Of a DNA stretch of 64,000 bases, positions 48,266-56,962 are shown in pieces. The stretch spans positions 350,618 through 414,617 of the forward strand of contig NZ_JABJWY010000024.1 in assembly GCF_013167215.1 (NCBI RefSeq), given 5' to 3'. Source of the stretch: Sphingobacterium prati. Lineage in GTDB: Bacteria; Bacteroidota; Bacteroidia; Sphingobacteriales; Sphingobacteriaceae. Numbering within the stretch: position 1 is the stretch's first letter; every line of letters starts with the position of its first letter. Both the position numbers and the translations under genes were made by a program. The notes under the pieces are model-generated. The model was not told the DNA's origin. It ran no database searches and saw nothing but the letters and a program-made list of their open reading frames with translations.

Positions 48266-51200
48266 TTAATTAAGCACATTTTCCATTGCCTCCAGTGCCT
48301 TGATTCGGATAGCAGGTATTTTCAGCATTCTGTCAAATTCATCTAGCGCTTTTTTCTGCTCTGTTGCATATTTGAATTTTAGGCTGCGCAGTTTGGAGTA
48401 AATCGCCAGCACCAAAATGAGCGGTTCATCTCCCATATATGCAGTTTCCCGCATGTCTACATCGAACGGGAGATTCATTTTACCGAGGAGTTGCAGGCAT
48501 TCGCACGGATATGAAGCTGTACATTCAGTCAAGTATTCAAAAAGATACCTAGGATCTTTTGCAAAATGTCGGGTAGTAATATATTTTTCAATAAATGAAT
48601 AGAGTTCCAAAAATTGATTCGTCTTAAATTTCCTCAACACTAAGCCTGAGAATTCATGTGATAGGTCTTCACCGTCTTGAGCCAGGCATCGATCTAAAAC
48701 CTGAATGCTCCGTTTATCTATCCCATTCTCACCGACTAATAGTTTTTCTGCTACAGTTATTGCGCATTTTAATACGTCTCCACCAAGCTTCATAAATTTA
48801 TCATACAAAGGATAATCATCGATACGTTCAAAAATCCAGCTGGAAATAAAAAAATAAGCGTTCTTATAAAGTTCACTATGTCTCAACACTTGATCAAAAT
48901 AAAACCCCATCTGGTAGTGGAAGGTATTATTGTAATATTGCGCGGTATTGATGGAATGTTTCAGTATGTCCAGGTCGTTATATGCTACCAGTGTTTTGAA
49001 AATTTCAAAAGACCTGTTTAAGTTCAGCTGGTTGAGGTAAGCGATATTGGTCATTATCCCACAGGATAGCGTCTTGGTCGGAATCTGCCCTGGCCTTAGG
49101 ATATATTCAATAGTTTCAAAAACCGTTTCGCTATATTCAGGAAAGGCACCTAAATGCATTAAGTTGTCCATTGCAATACCTCTTGGAGTGTTGATAAAGT
49201 CACTGATCTCCTGACCTGGATTGAGTCTGTCGTTTTCATGTGGTTCCCATTTGGCTACTTTTACCCAGAATTCTACAATTTCCTGGGTGACGAGTTTGTG
49301 TTTAATTAAAAACACGCTATGCCATACCGCATACTGTGTATACTCTCGGTCATAGGATAACCGGATTTCTTTTTTGATAAGTTCTGCCGTTTTAGGAATG
49401 TTGTTTTTTGCGCTGATCAATCCCGAAATACCATGGGAAATGTATTTTGGGGAAATACCATCTTGATCGAACAGTTTATCAATGAAATCGTAAAAATATT
49501 CTGGATTTTGTTCTACCGCTTTTTCGAAAGAGCGGCCGTGTTCAAGGATATCGCCCCTCATAAAATCTTCGTGCTTGTAGCCCTCATGTATTTTGCGCAT
49601 GCTGGAAAGCCATGCCTTATGGTTAAATTTGTCAAAATGTGGATTGCTAAGTGGAGACTGACCCCCACCCCACCTCATTCCACTAGCTTCCATTGCAATG
49701 TTATGGTTAATTTCGCCGAATTTTCGCTGAAGTTCCAAATATGATCTGCGTATTTTCTGATCCATTTTTAGCACTTCTGAAGGAAGTCCCTTAAGGAAAA
49801 GGTATTTCTTCTTGCCCAAATTTGATATTAAACGGCGCTTTCCATCCTCAAAAGTCCAAATGTAAATTTCCCGAGGGCTACTAAGGTTTAATAAGAGAAC
49901 TTTAATTGCCCGGTATTGGCCGTTATTAAAGAGCAGTATTGAACGGGAGATCAGCATGCGGACCTGGAGCGAAAAGAAGTCATCCCAACCTTTTAATCCA
50001 TTTTTTTGGTTGAGAATTTCAATCAGTTCGAAAATCTCGTCTATAAATTCTTCCGCACGATCCCTTAACAACTTGATAAGCAAACAAATCAACACTACGT
50101 AGTTACTGTTTTTCTGATTTTGATAAAGATCTAATAGTTCAGCCCTTTCGCAAGTCAGGTAATAGCGCAACAGGAAAGATTCAAGGTATTTCTCATCAGC
50201 TCCATCTTTGTAACGTAGTCCCCTATCATAATGACTGGAACCTAGAAGTGGAGAGGAAATCCTCCCATACTCTCCAAAGTATGCATTTTGTGTTTCCTCA
50301 AGAATATTAATTTGGACATTCAGAAGAAATTCAGCTGTGGAGCGTGGATCTATTTTGAAAAGATGCTCGACAATCCGATCATACCGGTAATCAAATTTCA
50401 AACGTTCTTTTTCCTTTCGCTGAGCAACGAAAATCGGTTTAAGTTTTTCAAGAACAAATTTGAAATCAATTATTGCAATTTTCTTCAGCATCTCAAAATA
50501 CCATAGTTCATTATTTTCCGAATAAGGATAATATTTTTCAAAATAAGGCAATAGACCTACCTTCCATTCTTTAATTGAATACAGCAAGTTTGCAATCAGG
50601 TTTTCTTGGTTAGGTAATGCTGAACATTCAATAAAATTGAGAATTTTTTCTGGAAATGCATTAAGGTTTCGGTGCAAAATTGGATATAGCTCATTGGTGC
50701 CTTTAGGCAAAAGATTATTTTCCATCAAAAACTCCATCCACCCAGCAGAATTGAAGACTTCCCCAAATAACGCTCCATGTTCACAATTCAGCATTTCGTA
50801 AACCATCTGCTGTTCTTTTTCCGATGGCTGCTCGACCTGTCCTAAGGTGGTGATGAAAAGGTAAAGGATATGATAACGGATGTTTTTATCGCTTAGAATA
50901 TTTTTATACAGGCTGATATATATGGTGTGATCAGCCTCACGAAGGTAATCTATTACATTTTTTATCAGCGAGCGAATATAGAGGTTTTGTTCCTGCTCAA
51001 AGATATAGGTCACAAGGTCCATTTGCTTATCAACAAACCATCTGGCCAGGTAATATTCATAGAATGACTGATGGAAAAAAGATAATTTTGCCCCATGCCT
51101 TATCAGGATTCCATGCGATATCAAGTAGTCGATTTCTGAAGAGAAGGCCTCCAGGTACCGCTCTTCGATTATGTTCGGCAAATTGGAGTACATTCGCTGG

Positions 51201-52546
51201 ACAATCAGTGCAAGACAGTCTGTTATCTTCAAATGCCTCGCTTTTAGTACTTGGAAATAAAGTTCGGCATGTAGCCTAGAAACATTAATTTCAATACTAT
51301 TTCCGAGCAATCTATCCAGATCTGGAATTTTCGTAAAAAGCTCCAAATTATAAGGAATACGTAAATGTTCAAGCAGTGTATTATTCTTAATGTTTATTGT
51401 GAGGGTTCTCAGTACAGAAGAAACTTCTTCAAGAGATAACAAATCCACCTCTATATGTTTTACATGTTGCAGGTCGTTAAACCTGATCAGGTCTGCGTCG
51501 TAATCAAGATCAAAAGTTCTGGTAGAGAGGATAATCTTTACGTTTCTTTTTTCAAGCAGGTAATCAATAAGGGATAAATAGGTTTTCAGCCAACGGCGGT
51601 CTGTAGAAAGTGTTTGAGACAGGGCATCCAATTGGTCTAACAAAATTACAGTCTGTTTTCCTGAGGCTGTTGCTTTAGAAAATATATCTTCAAATGAAAT
51701 ACCTGTACTAAATAATTGTTTGGCAAGATCTTCTGCATTTGTATCATAAAACTGATCGCATTTTATGGCTAGTATATGTTGTTTGTTATCACTGATGAGT
51801 TGGTGATAAGTATCTGAAATGATGGTGGATTTCCCCACTCCTTTCCTCCCTTTTATTACCAGTACATTTCCCAAGATTTGTTCTCCCTGTGGTTCGCTGG
51901 TGATCCATTCCAGCACTTGCAAGGTTTGTTTCCGTTTTAAATGGGTTTGCGTATTATTTGAAAAGTAGTTCTTTAGTGCACCAAGAAAATTAGAAGCTCT
52001 TGCAAGCTCCGTTTCAAGGTTAAATTCTTTAGGTGCTGTTCTTTCGAGCATCAATTTTATGTCCTGTTTGACGTGCTCATCAAACACTTGGTCATAAAGC
52101 CCATGTTGCTTTAGTTCCTCAAGAAGTTCAAGACCGTCCATTAGCCGTATAAAACCTGTTCCCAGATCAAATTCAACCTCCTGTCTTTGTTTCCATTGTG
52201 CCCACCAAATATGTTCTTCCTTTGTCAACTGAATAGGTAAACATAACGTCCAGTTGCTCGCTCTGAAATTATCTGCTAAAATAACTTTGCGGAAAGATGA
52301 ACCGATTTGCTGCTTCTGGGAGGGACCAAGTCTATTAAGGAAGAATTTACACTGGAATATATCTGCCTTAGCTGTACCTAAATCGCCAATAAAGATATCA
52401 ATACCTCCATCGCCTGAACTTGATTGTGGACTTTTTACATTTCGTTCAGGAAATTTCCTGATCAGTACTGCGGTGCATACTTCCTCAAAACGGCTTCTTG
52501 CACCTTCAATTTTATATTGCTTGGCTAGATATTCCCATTCTATCAT
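48266..52546 (-). CDS. Mrr-like nuclease fused to STAND NTPase (Avs-like)
   Basis: The 1426-residue protein has an N-terminal Mrr-type PD-(D/E)XK domain: RFEEVCTAVLIRKFPER, then SSSGDGGIDIFIG (residues 42-54) and IFQCKFF (63-69), giving D...QxK. A STAND NTPase follows, with Walker A IKGRKGVGKST (231-241), Walker B ILLDQLDALS (301-310), and an RNBD-like arginine region (STRTFDLDYD). The C-terminal 900 residues are repeat-like helices, as in sensor arms. This order of nuclease, NTPase and helical repeats matches Avs proteins, which detect phage components and then cut DNA. The N-terminal nuclease type is nearest to what is described for Avs4. Confidence 0.85.
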   Translation of the reverse strand: MIEWEYLAKQYKIEGARSRFEEVCTAVLIRKFPERNVKSPQSSSGDGGIDIFIGDLGTAKADIFQCKFFLNRLGPSQKQQIGSSFRKVILADNFRASNWTLCLPIQLTKEEHIWWAQWKQRQEVEFDLGTGFIRLMDGLELLEELKQHGLYDQVFDEHVKQDIKLMLERTAPKEFNLETELARASNFLGALKNYFSNNTQTHLKRKQTLQVLEWITSEPQGEQILGNVLVIKGRKGVGKSTIISDTYHQLISDNKQHILAIKCDQFYDTNAEDLAKQLFSTGISFEDIFSKATASGKQTVILLDQLDALSQTLSTDRRWLKTYLSLIDYLLEKRNVKIILSTRTFDLDYDADLIRFNDLQHVKHIEVDLLSLEEVSSVLRTLTINIKNNTLLEHLRIPYNLELFTKIPDLDRLLGNSIEINVSRLHAELYFQVLKARHLKITDCLALIVQRMYSNLPNIIEERYLEAFSSEIDYLISHGILIRHGAKLSFFHQSFYEYYLARWFVDKQMDLVTYIFEQEQNLYIRSLIKNVIDYLREADHTIYISLYKNILSDKNIRYHILYLFITTLGQVEQPSEKEQQMVYEMLNCEHGALFGEVFNSAGWMEFLMENNLLPKGTNELYPILHRNLNAFPEKILNFIECSALPNQENLIANLLYSIKEWKVGLLPYFEKYYPYSENNELWYFEMLKKIAIIDFKFVLEKLKPIFVAQRKEKERLKFDYRYDRIVEHLFKIDPRSTAEFLLNVQINILEETQNAYFGEYGRISSPLLGSSHYDRGLRYKDGADEKYLESFLLRYYLTCERAELLDLYQNQKNSNYVVLICLLIKLLRDRAEEFIDEIFELIEILNQKNGLKGWDDFFSLQVRMLISRSILLFNNGQYRAIKVLLLNLSSPREIYIWTFEDGKRRLISNLGKKKYLFLKGLPSEVLKMDQKIRRSYLELQRKFGEINHNIAMEASGMRWGGGQSPLSNPHFDKFNHKAWLSSMRKIHEGYKHEDFMRGDILEHGRSFEKAVEQNPEYFYDFIDKLFDQDGISPKYISHGISGLISAKNNIPKTAELIKKEIRLSYDREYTQYAVWHSVFLIKHKLVTQEIVEFWVKVAKWEPHENDRLNPGQEISDFINTPRGIAMDNLMHLGAFPEYSETVFETIEYILRPGQIPTKTLSCGIMTNIAYLNQLNLNRSFEIFKTLVAYNDLDILKHSINTAQYYNNTFHYQMGFYFDQVLRHSELYKNAYFFISSWIFERIDDYPLYDKFMKLGGDVLKCAITVAEKLLVGENGIDKRSIQVLDRCLAQDGEDLSHEFSGLVLRKFKTNQFLELYSFIEKYITTRHFAKDPRYLFEYLTECTASYPCECLQLLGKMNLPFDVDMRETAYMGDEPLILVLAIYSKLRSLKFKYATEQKKALDEFDRMLKIPAIRIKALEAMENVLN

Positions 52547-52916
52547 AAATTTCTACGCTACTTAAATATTTGAAGGGGTTGGCTAGTGCCCTCAAAGCAA
52601 TAACGAAATTAGCTAGTACCTTTTTGAATGAATGAACTACCTTATACAGATTATCTACTAAAATGCAACAAGCAGTCTCTATCCAATTGTACCCCTTAGG
52701 TCGAATTTAGTTCAAATACTTAGGAGTTCAAACGATGTGTAAAACTTTTTGACATACGGGTATTTGAAATAATATAAATGATAGTTTGAATACTGTATTT
52801 TCCTTTTATCGCAGGTCCTATCCAACAAGGACCTGCTGATCTCCATAACAATCTCATTTTTATCTAACCCTTTTATTTTTTATTTTAGTAATCATATTTA
52901 ATAACCAAAAAGACTT
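52547..52916. other. Intergenic stretch with one hairpin
   Basis: No gene seen. At 52811-52836 GCAGGTCC and GGACCTGC (8 bp, perfect) form a hairpin with a 10-base loop and no T run right after it. It may be a transcript-end or processing signal upstream of the next plus-strand gene. The rest is AT-rich without features. Confidence 0.45.
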
Positions 52917-53692
52917 ATGAAGGAAAAGACAAAACAGATCATTGAAGCCCACTATACGAATATAAACGACACGAATGCCTTAAAAAAGATTTTTCAGGAA
53001 GTATTGATTTATTACGTTGAATTTCATAACACGCCTACTGATATTATTTGTGAAGGCGATGATTCTCTCTTCTGTTCTATTCATCAGTTTTTTAGTTCAG
53101 AAGATGCCCATAATTGTATCGGCTGTAATATGAACGAATCCAACCGCAGGATCGAAACATTTTTACTGGGTTATCGCCTCTTTAATGACGAATACACCAC
53201 CTTTACTACTTTTATATTCCTACTATACCTCCAGGTGGAACAGATATTTGATATTTCGATATCGTCAAACTTCCTGAACCCTACAAGCAAAAGCACTTTC
53301 AGGTATTTTATGAGGTAAAACGCTGGGCCAATTTCTTAAAACATCCTAAAACATTTTGCCTAGTACATCATCCCATCTGGACTTATGAGGATGATAAAGA
53401 TGATTATTCAGAGTCAGACTCACCAATCATCAAAACCAAATTTGTCAACCGGTATTACAGTGGCGACAAACATAACAATGAACTATCCAACGCATTACTC
53501 AATAAACAGGATCTGAAAGTAATATTCCCAAACCCATTTTCCTTAGTAAAGCGCTTTTGTGAAGCCCAGAAAAAGTTTGTCCTTATCATAAAAGACAATC
53601 TGATCATACGCGAGATGCTTGATGATAAAGCAACTATCAGAGACTATTACGATTCATTTGCAGATCAGGATACTTCTTCAAATGATCTATAA
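52917..53692 (+). pseudogene. Frameshifted gene of unknown function (8-bp duplication)
   Basis: The first frame runs from ATG (MKEKTKQIIEAHYTN) for 133 codons and ends at 53318. From about 53260 a second frame carries coding-like sequence (VKLPEPYKQKHFQVFYEVKR) to a stop at 53690-53692. Removing one copy of an imperfect 8-bp tandem (GATATTTC then GATATCGT, 53250-53265) would join them into about 256 residues. The combined protein has a cysteine-rich segment (IGCNMNESNRR) and a long helical tail but no known family. It is either a recent pseudogene or a phase-variable gene. Confidence 0.65.
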
Positions 53693-54040
53693 TCTTATCT
53701 CAAATTTTACTTTACTATTTAAGCACCAGTAATTCCGCTGCAAAATACACCACCTTGGTTTAGAGTTTTAGAAGTCTGATTAAAATGTGACGGTATCTGG
53801 GTATTTCGAGTAATGATGCCAGTGATTTCGGTCAAACCGTGCCACATAAAGGATTGAAAGAGCTTAAGGAGTTGCATTATTCCTTTATCAGCAAATTAAC
53901 AGATATGAAATAAAGAGTAGGGCTAGTAGTAAGTATCTATAACTGGGTGTCGATTGAAATAAGCCTACATTCTTTGAAATCAAGATTTCGCTTGCTTTGA
54001 TAATGTACACAAAATTTGTAATTTGTGATAAGATATTTCT
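53693..54040. other. Intergenic stretch, possible insertion-element remnant
   Basis: No intact gene. The segment around 53780-53915 has a short coding-like piece (DASDFGQTVPHKGLKEL...LTDMK) resembling the decayed end of a transposase-type gene; evidence is weak. The final 90 bp is AT-rich and may hold the promoter of the PLD-like gene. Confidence 0.35.
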
Positions 54041-54856
54041 ATGGCAAAATTTTTGACAACAACCGGCACCGCATCTTGTATTGAAGATATTGTAAGAAAG
54101 GCTTTAAATCAATTGACGTTAATTACACCTTATCTCAAATTGAGTTGGCAGTTCGAGCAGCGGTTAAAAGACGCGAATAAAAGGAAAGTAAAAATGACCA
54201 TTATATATGGTAAAGTGGAACTGTCAAAGCCTGAATTGGAAAAGTTGATGGCCCTGGAACACCTTGAGCTTTTATTTTGCGAGAACCTGCATGCTAAATG
54301 CTACATAAACGACGAAACTATGGTGATGTCGTCGATGAACCTACATGAGTATTCTGAAAGATATAATCGAGAGATGGGTATCTTATTTACCAAGAGCGAT
54401 GATCCGGAAATATTCGAAGATGTTTTGATTGAAGTTGAATCAATCAAAAGTGCATCCCGATCCATAAAAAACAGACTCTTTAGTCCGAAAATTGAAGAAC
54501 CTTATATTAACTCTACAGATTTTCATCTGCCTTTGATCCAAAAGTTGCTTGAATCTGAATTTCCTGATAGAAGCTTTTACATAGAGGATTCCATTCTAAA
54601 ATGCGACTATACAGAGGGACTCCGGCTTCATGTCGATCAAAGGGCAATTTTTAGATTTGATGCTTTCAATGGCAAAGCAAAACTTAAGAAGATGCTTGAC
54701 TCTACCGAATACAATGCACGCTGTTTTTGGAACGAAAAGACGCTTCATTTCTATCTTCCAAAAGGTTATCAACCGGAAGTATCTGAGGAAGAGCAAGAGT
54801 ATATTTCAGAATACCTGCTAGATTTTATAAAGACGGTTGCAAAATTTATAAATTAA
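54041..54856 (+). CDS. PLD-like nuclease/phospholipase domain protein
   Basis: The 271-residue protein contains one HKD motif, LHAKCYINDETMVMSSMNL, which fits HxK(x)4D(x)6 of the phospholipase D superfamily. Upstream are a helix (IEDIVRKALNQLTLITPYLKL) and a strand (VKMTIIYGKVEL), and the C-terminal region is unassigned. Single-HKD proteins usually dimerise. The N-terminal pattern resembles PLD-like proteins associated with DNA degradation in defence islands. It is not linked closely to other genes, and the previous gene is broken. Confidence 0.75.
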   Translation: MAKFLTTTGTASCIEDIVRKALNQLTLITPYLKLSWQFEQRLKDANKRKVKMTIIYGKVELSKPELEKLMALEHLELLFCENLHAKCYINDETMVMSSMNLHEYSERYNREMGILFTKSDDPEIFEDVLIEVESIKSASRSIKNRLFSPKIEEPYINSTDFHLPLIQKLLESEFPDRSFYIEDSILKCDYTEGLRLHVDQRAIFRFDAFNGKAKLKKMLDSTEYNARCFWNEKTLHFYLPKGYQPEVSEEEQEYISEYLLDFIKTVAKFIN

Positions 54857-55099
54857 TGGCTATGCGTGTTAACTATATTGAAAAATACGGTATTAATACC
54901 CCCTCGATCTTATAGACCGAAAAGTTTAAGGGAGGTTTAGATAGCTATTAATATGTGACTTTGCCCTCGTGACCAGCTTAATGTGGCAAAAAAATAATAA
55001 AATATTATCTGATCTTTGAGGAAAGATTGAATTGTTGACCGAAACAATCTTAAAGTAGAAATCGCTGATATCTTTATATTTGTGCAAAACAGTAAACTT

Positions 55100-55327
55100 A
55101 TGTCGAGATCGGTACGAAAAACTAAAATATTCGGAATTACCAATACGGAATCGGAGAAACAAGATAAAAGGCGATGGAATAGGACTTTTAGAAAAGTTTG
55201 CAAAAAATTAATACGCTTAGAGAAAGAGGCTCCTATTAAAGTTCGTAGTATCACTGAGGTCTGGGATGGCGCGAAAGATGGAAAGCGGTATGATCGTGGT
55301 GCTACGAAAATAAAAATGAGAAAATAG
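55100..55327 (+). CDS. Small basic protein
   Basis: With the ATG giving MSRSVRKTKIFGITN the product has 75 residues. It is very basic, with a helical stretch (WNRTFRKVCKKLIRLEK) and a basic end (ATKIKMRK). No family recognised; the charge suggests nucleic acid binding. The upstream part of the frame is not convincing. Confidence 0.45.
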   Translation: MSRSVRKTKIFGITNTESEKQDKRRWNRTFRKVCKKLIRLEKEAPIKVRSITEVWDGAKDGKRYDRGATKIKMRK

Positions 55328-55422
55328 TGGATTATTCATGTTCTGTGTTTTCAAACATTGAAAAATGCGAATGAGTGAACTTTACAAGAACATATTTTCA
55401 AAGAACTTTATATACAGAAAGA

Positions 55423-56151
55423 ATGGAAATTAAAACTCTTATCACCACATGTTTACTCTTAAATACGATCTTTTTTACGGCCGCTTTTGCACAGCAAAAG
55501 AAATTTGTTTTAGACCGCGCATATTCATTTATAATATCCGATGGAGAGATGGGGCGCATAATTATAAAAGATAGTCTTCTTATGAAACTCCATGGTAGCT
55601 TACTTGAACTAAAACAACCATTGAACCTAAACTCTAAAGACTGGGAGATTGAAAAAACGAACAGAATCATCCGACAACAAGCGCATGGTGATAGCTGGTT
55701 GATAATGACAGAGTCCCTCGACAGCAGTCCTAACACAACAGTCCCCTTTCCTCCAAATAGATTTTCCATTACAGTTTTTCGACGAATTACAAAAAACCAG
55801 ATAGAAACAGCTGATGTAACTAGCCAAGTAGAGCGTCATGTGGCAGATAGCATCATGGACAAAGGAATCGTTACAGATAATTGGTTTTTCTACACTTATT
55901 TTAGTGATGATAGATGGCGCGAACTTGCCTCACTTCCACCAATAAAAACGAAGGATGAAGCCGAAAAGATCATGGGTATATTAAAAAGTGAAGAAGTTAA
56001 AAATTGGGTAGCACCCTATAAAAACAACCCCGTCAAGGAAATGTATGGATCTGGAGTATTTGCAGAAATTATAAATCGAATTTGTATACAACTTCAATAT
56101 TCACCTATTTTCGCATCAAAAGTATTACAGGCATTTGAACAGAAGAAATAG
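55423..56151 (+). CDS. Exported hypothetical protein
   Basis: The ATG giving MEIKTLITTCLLLNT starts a signal peptide ending at AFA, so the mature protein of about 220 residues is periplasmic or outside. It has a strand-rich middle (LHGSLLELKQPLNLNS) and a helical C-terminal third. No family recognised. It precedes a region of gene remnants and the repeat that flanks the large secreted protein, and could share their function, but no evidence shows that. Confidence 0.5.
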   Translation: MEIKTLITTCLLLNTIFFTAAFAQQKKFVLDRAYSFIISDGEMGRIIIKDSLLMKLHGSLLELKQPLNLNSKDWEIEKTNRIIRQQAHGDSWLIMTESLDSSPNTTVPFPPNRFSITVFRRITKNQIETADVTSQVERHVADSIMDKGIVTDNWFFYTYFSDDRWRELASLPPIKTKDEAEKIMGILKSEEVKNWVAPYKNNPVKEMYGSGVFAEIINRICIQLQYSPIFASKVLQAFEQKK

Positions 56152-56399
56152 CGAAAAGCTTCTGTTTTGGTTATTTTGCTCATAATATCCTTCGTATTTG
56201 GCGGTGCTATCGCATTTATCGGAATTATCTGTCTATGGCAATTATCTAAACCTTACTTAAAACTGGAACATATCAAAATAGTCATGCTGCTCAATTAAGG
56301 AACTACGACTGGGCCGAAGCTGACCTGCCTATTGTAACGAGTATATCGCTTCCACTGCATCAATTTAATAATAGCAGCTATCTGCGTACAGAAAAGCCC
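56152..56399. other. Gap with weak gene remnants
   Basis: No complete gene. The region from 56160 to 56290 encodes a hydrophobic piece in one frame (IISFVFGGAIAFIGIICL). 56290-56400 resembles the tail of a sugar aminotransferase (YDWAEADLPIV), but the match is too short to rely on. It ends at the first copy of the 168-bp repeat. Confidence 0.3.
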
Positions 56400-56567
56400 T
56401 AAAACAAAAAGAGCTTCCCTCGGACCGGCAGAGGGAAGCAATTTGGCTAGTGAGTTGGTCTGAATAGCCGCAAACTATATGTAGTTTGTCTTTATATAAA
56501 GATAAGCACGTTATCTGAAATAGCTATTGTTCATTTCATAGAAAATGTTGTTCAAATCATCACTTTT
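56400..56567. repeat. 168-bp direct repeat, copy A
   Basis: A nearly identical copy lies at 59966-60133, in the same orientation. Read on the minus strand it encodes the tail KSDDLNNIF(Y)EMNNSYF(R), then stop, and afterwards a terminator hairpin. The two copies flank the 973-residue secreted protein. The repeat could allow recombination that deletes or exchanges the gene between them. Confidence 0.75.
56401..56439 (-). terminator. Terminator in repeat copy A
   Basis: GCTTCCCTC and GAGGGAAGC form a perfect 9-bp stem with a 9-base loop, and on the minus strand a run TCTTTTTGTTTT follows. Confidence 0.8.
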
Positions 56568-56707
56568 TATAGATTGCGAGCAGATGGTATTATTGGATCA
56601 ACTGGAGTATTAGCGTATATCCAATAAATTCTGTGCTGGGTATCCGCATCGGAATGGGTAATGCGCTCTCCCCAACCCTGTTGTAGAAAGGATTCCCGGA
56701 GATTATT
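56567..56707 (-). pseudogene. Gene remnant next to repeat copy A
   Basis: A 46-codon frame with coding-like sequence (NNLRESFLQQGWGERITH, SDADTQHRIYWIYAN) ends at the repeat. A stop codon precedes it, and related sequence continues upstream (TTNVSMVNKTINGI). It appears to be the broken end of a longer gene whose tail was replaced. No family recognised. Confidence 0.4.
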
Positions 56708-56962
56708 TTAAATGCCGTTGATGGTTTTGTTTACCATACTAACATTAGTTGTGTAGCCCTCAGGACTCCTGGATTTTAAATAGTTATATATTTTTTCTGG
56801 ATGCTATTTTTCATATCTGTCAATATTTTTCTTAAGTAAAAGATTAATTTTTATCATCCCAAACATTTTGCTCGACCTGTAACTTTTTAAAATAATTTAT
56901 TTATATTAGTGCAAGCCAATTGACTGAAAGCCAAACAAGTCATTAAATTAAAATATTAAGTT
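56708..56962. other. Gap before the large secreted protein
   Basis: Continuation of the gene remnant is possible up to about 56760. After that the sequence is AT-rich without a gene, probably the promoter region of the 973-residue protein. Confidence 0.35.

Noticed and set aside
48266..52546. The large Mrr-STAND protein as a type I or III restriction subunit
   Set aside because: No helicase motifs and no methyltransferase partner; the NTPase is of STAND type.
53780..53915. Insertion-sequence remnant called as a mobile element
   Set aside because: The coding-like piece is short and no terminal repeats or target duplication were found.
56290..56400. Tail resembling a DegT-type sugar aminotransferase
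   Set aside because: Only about 11 residues look similar; not enough to call a pseudogene.
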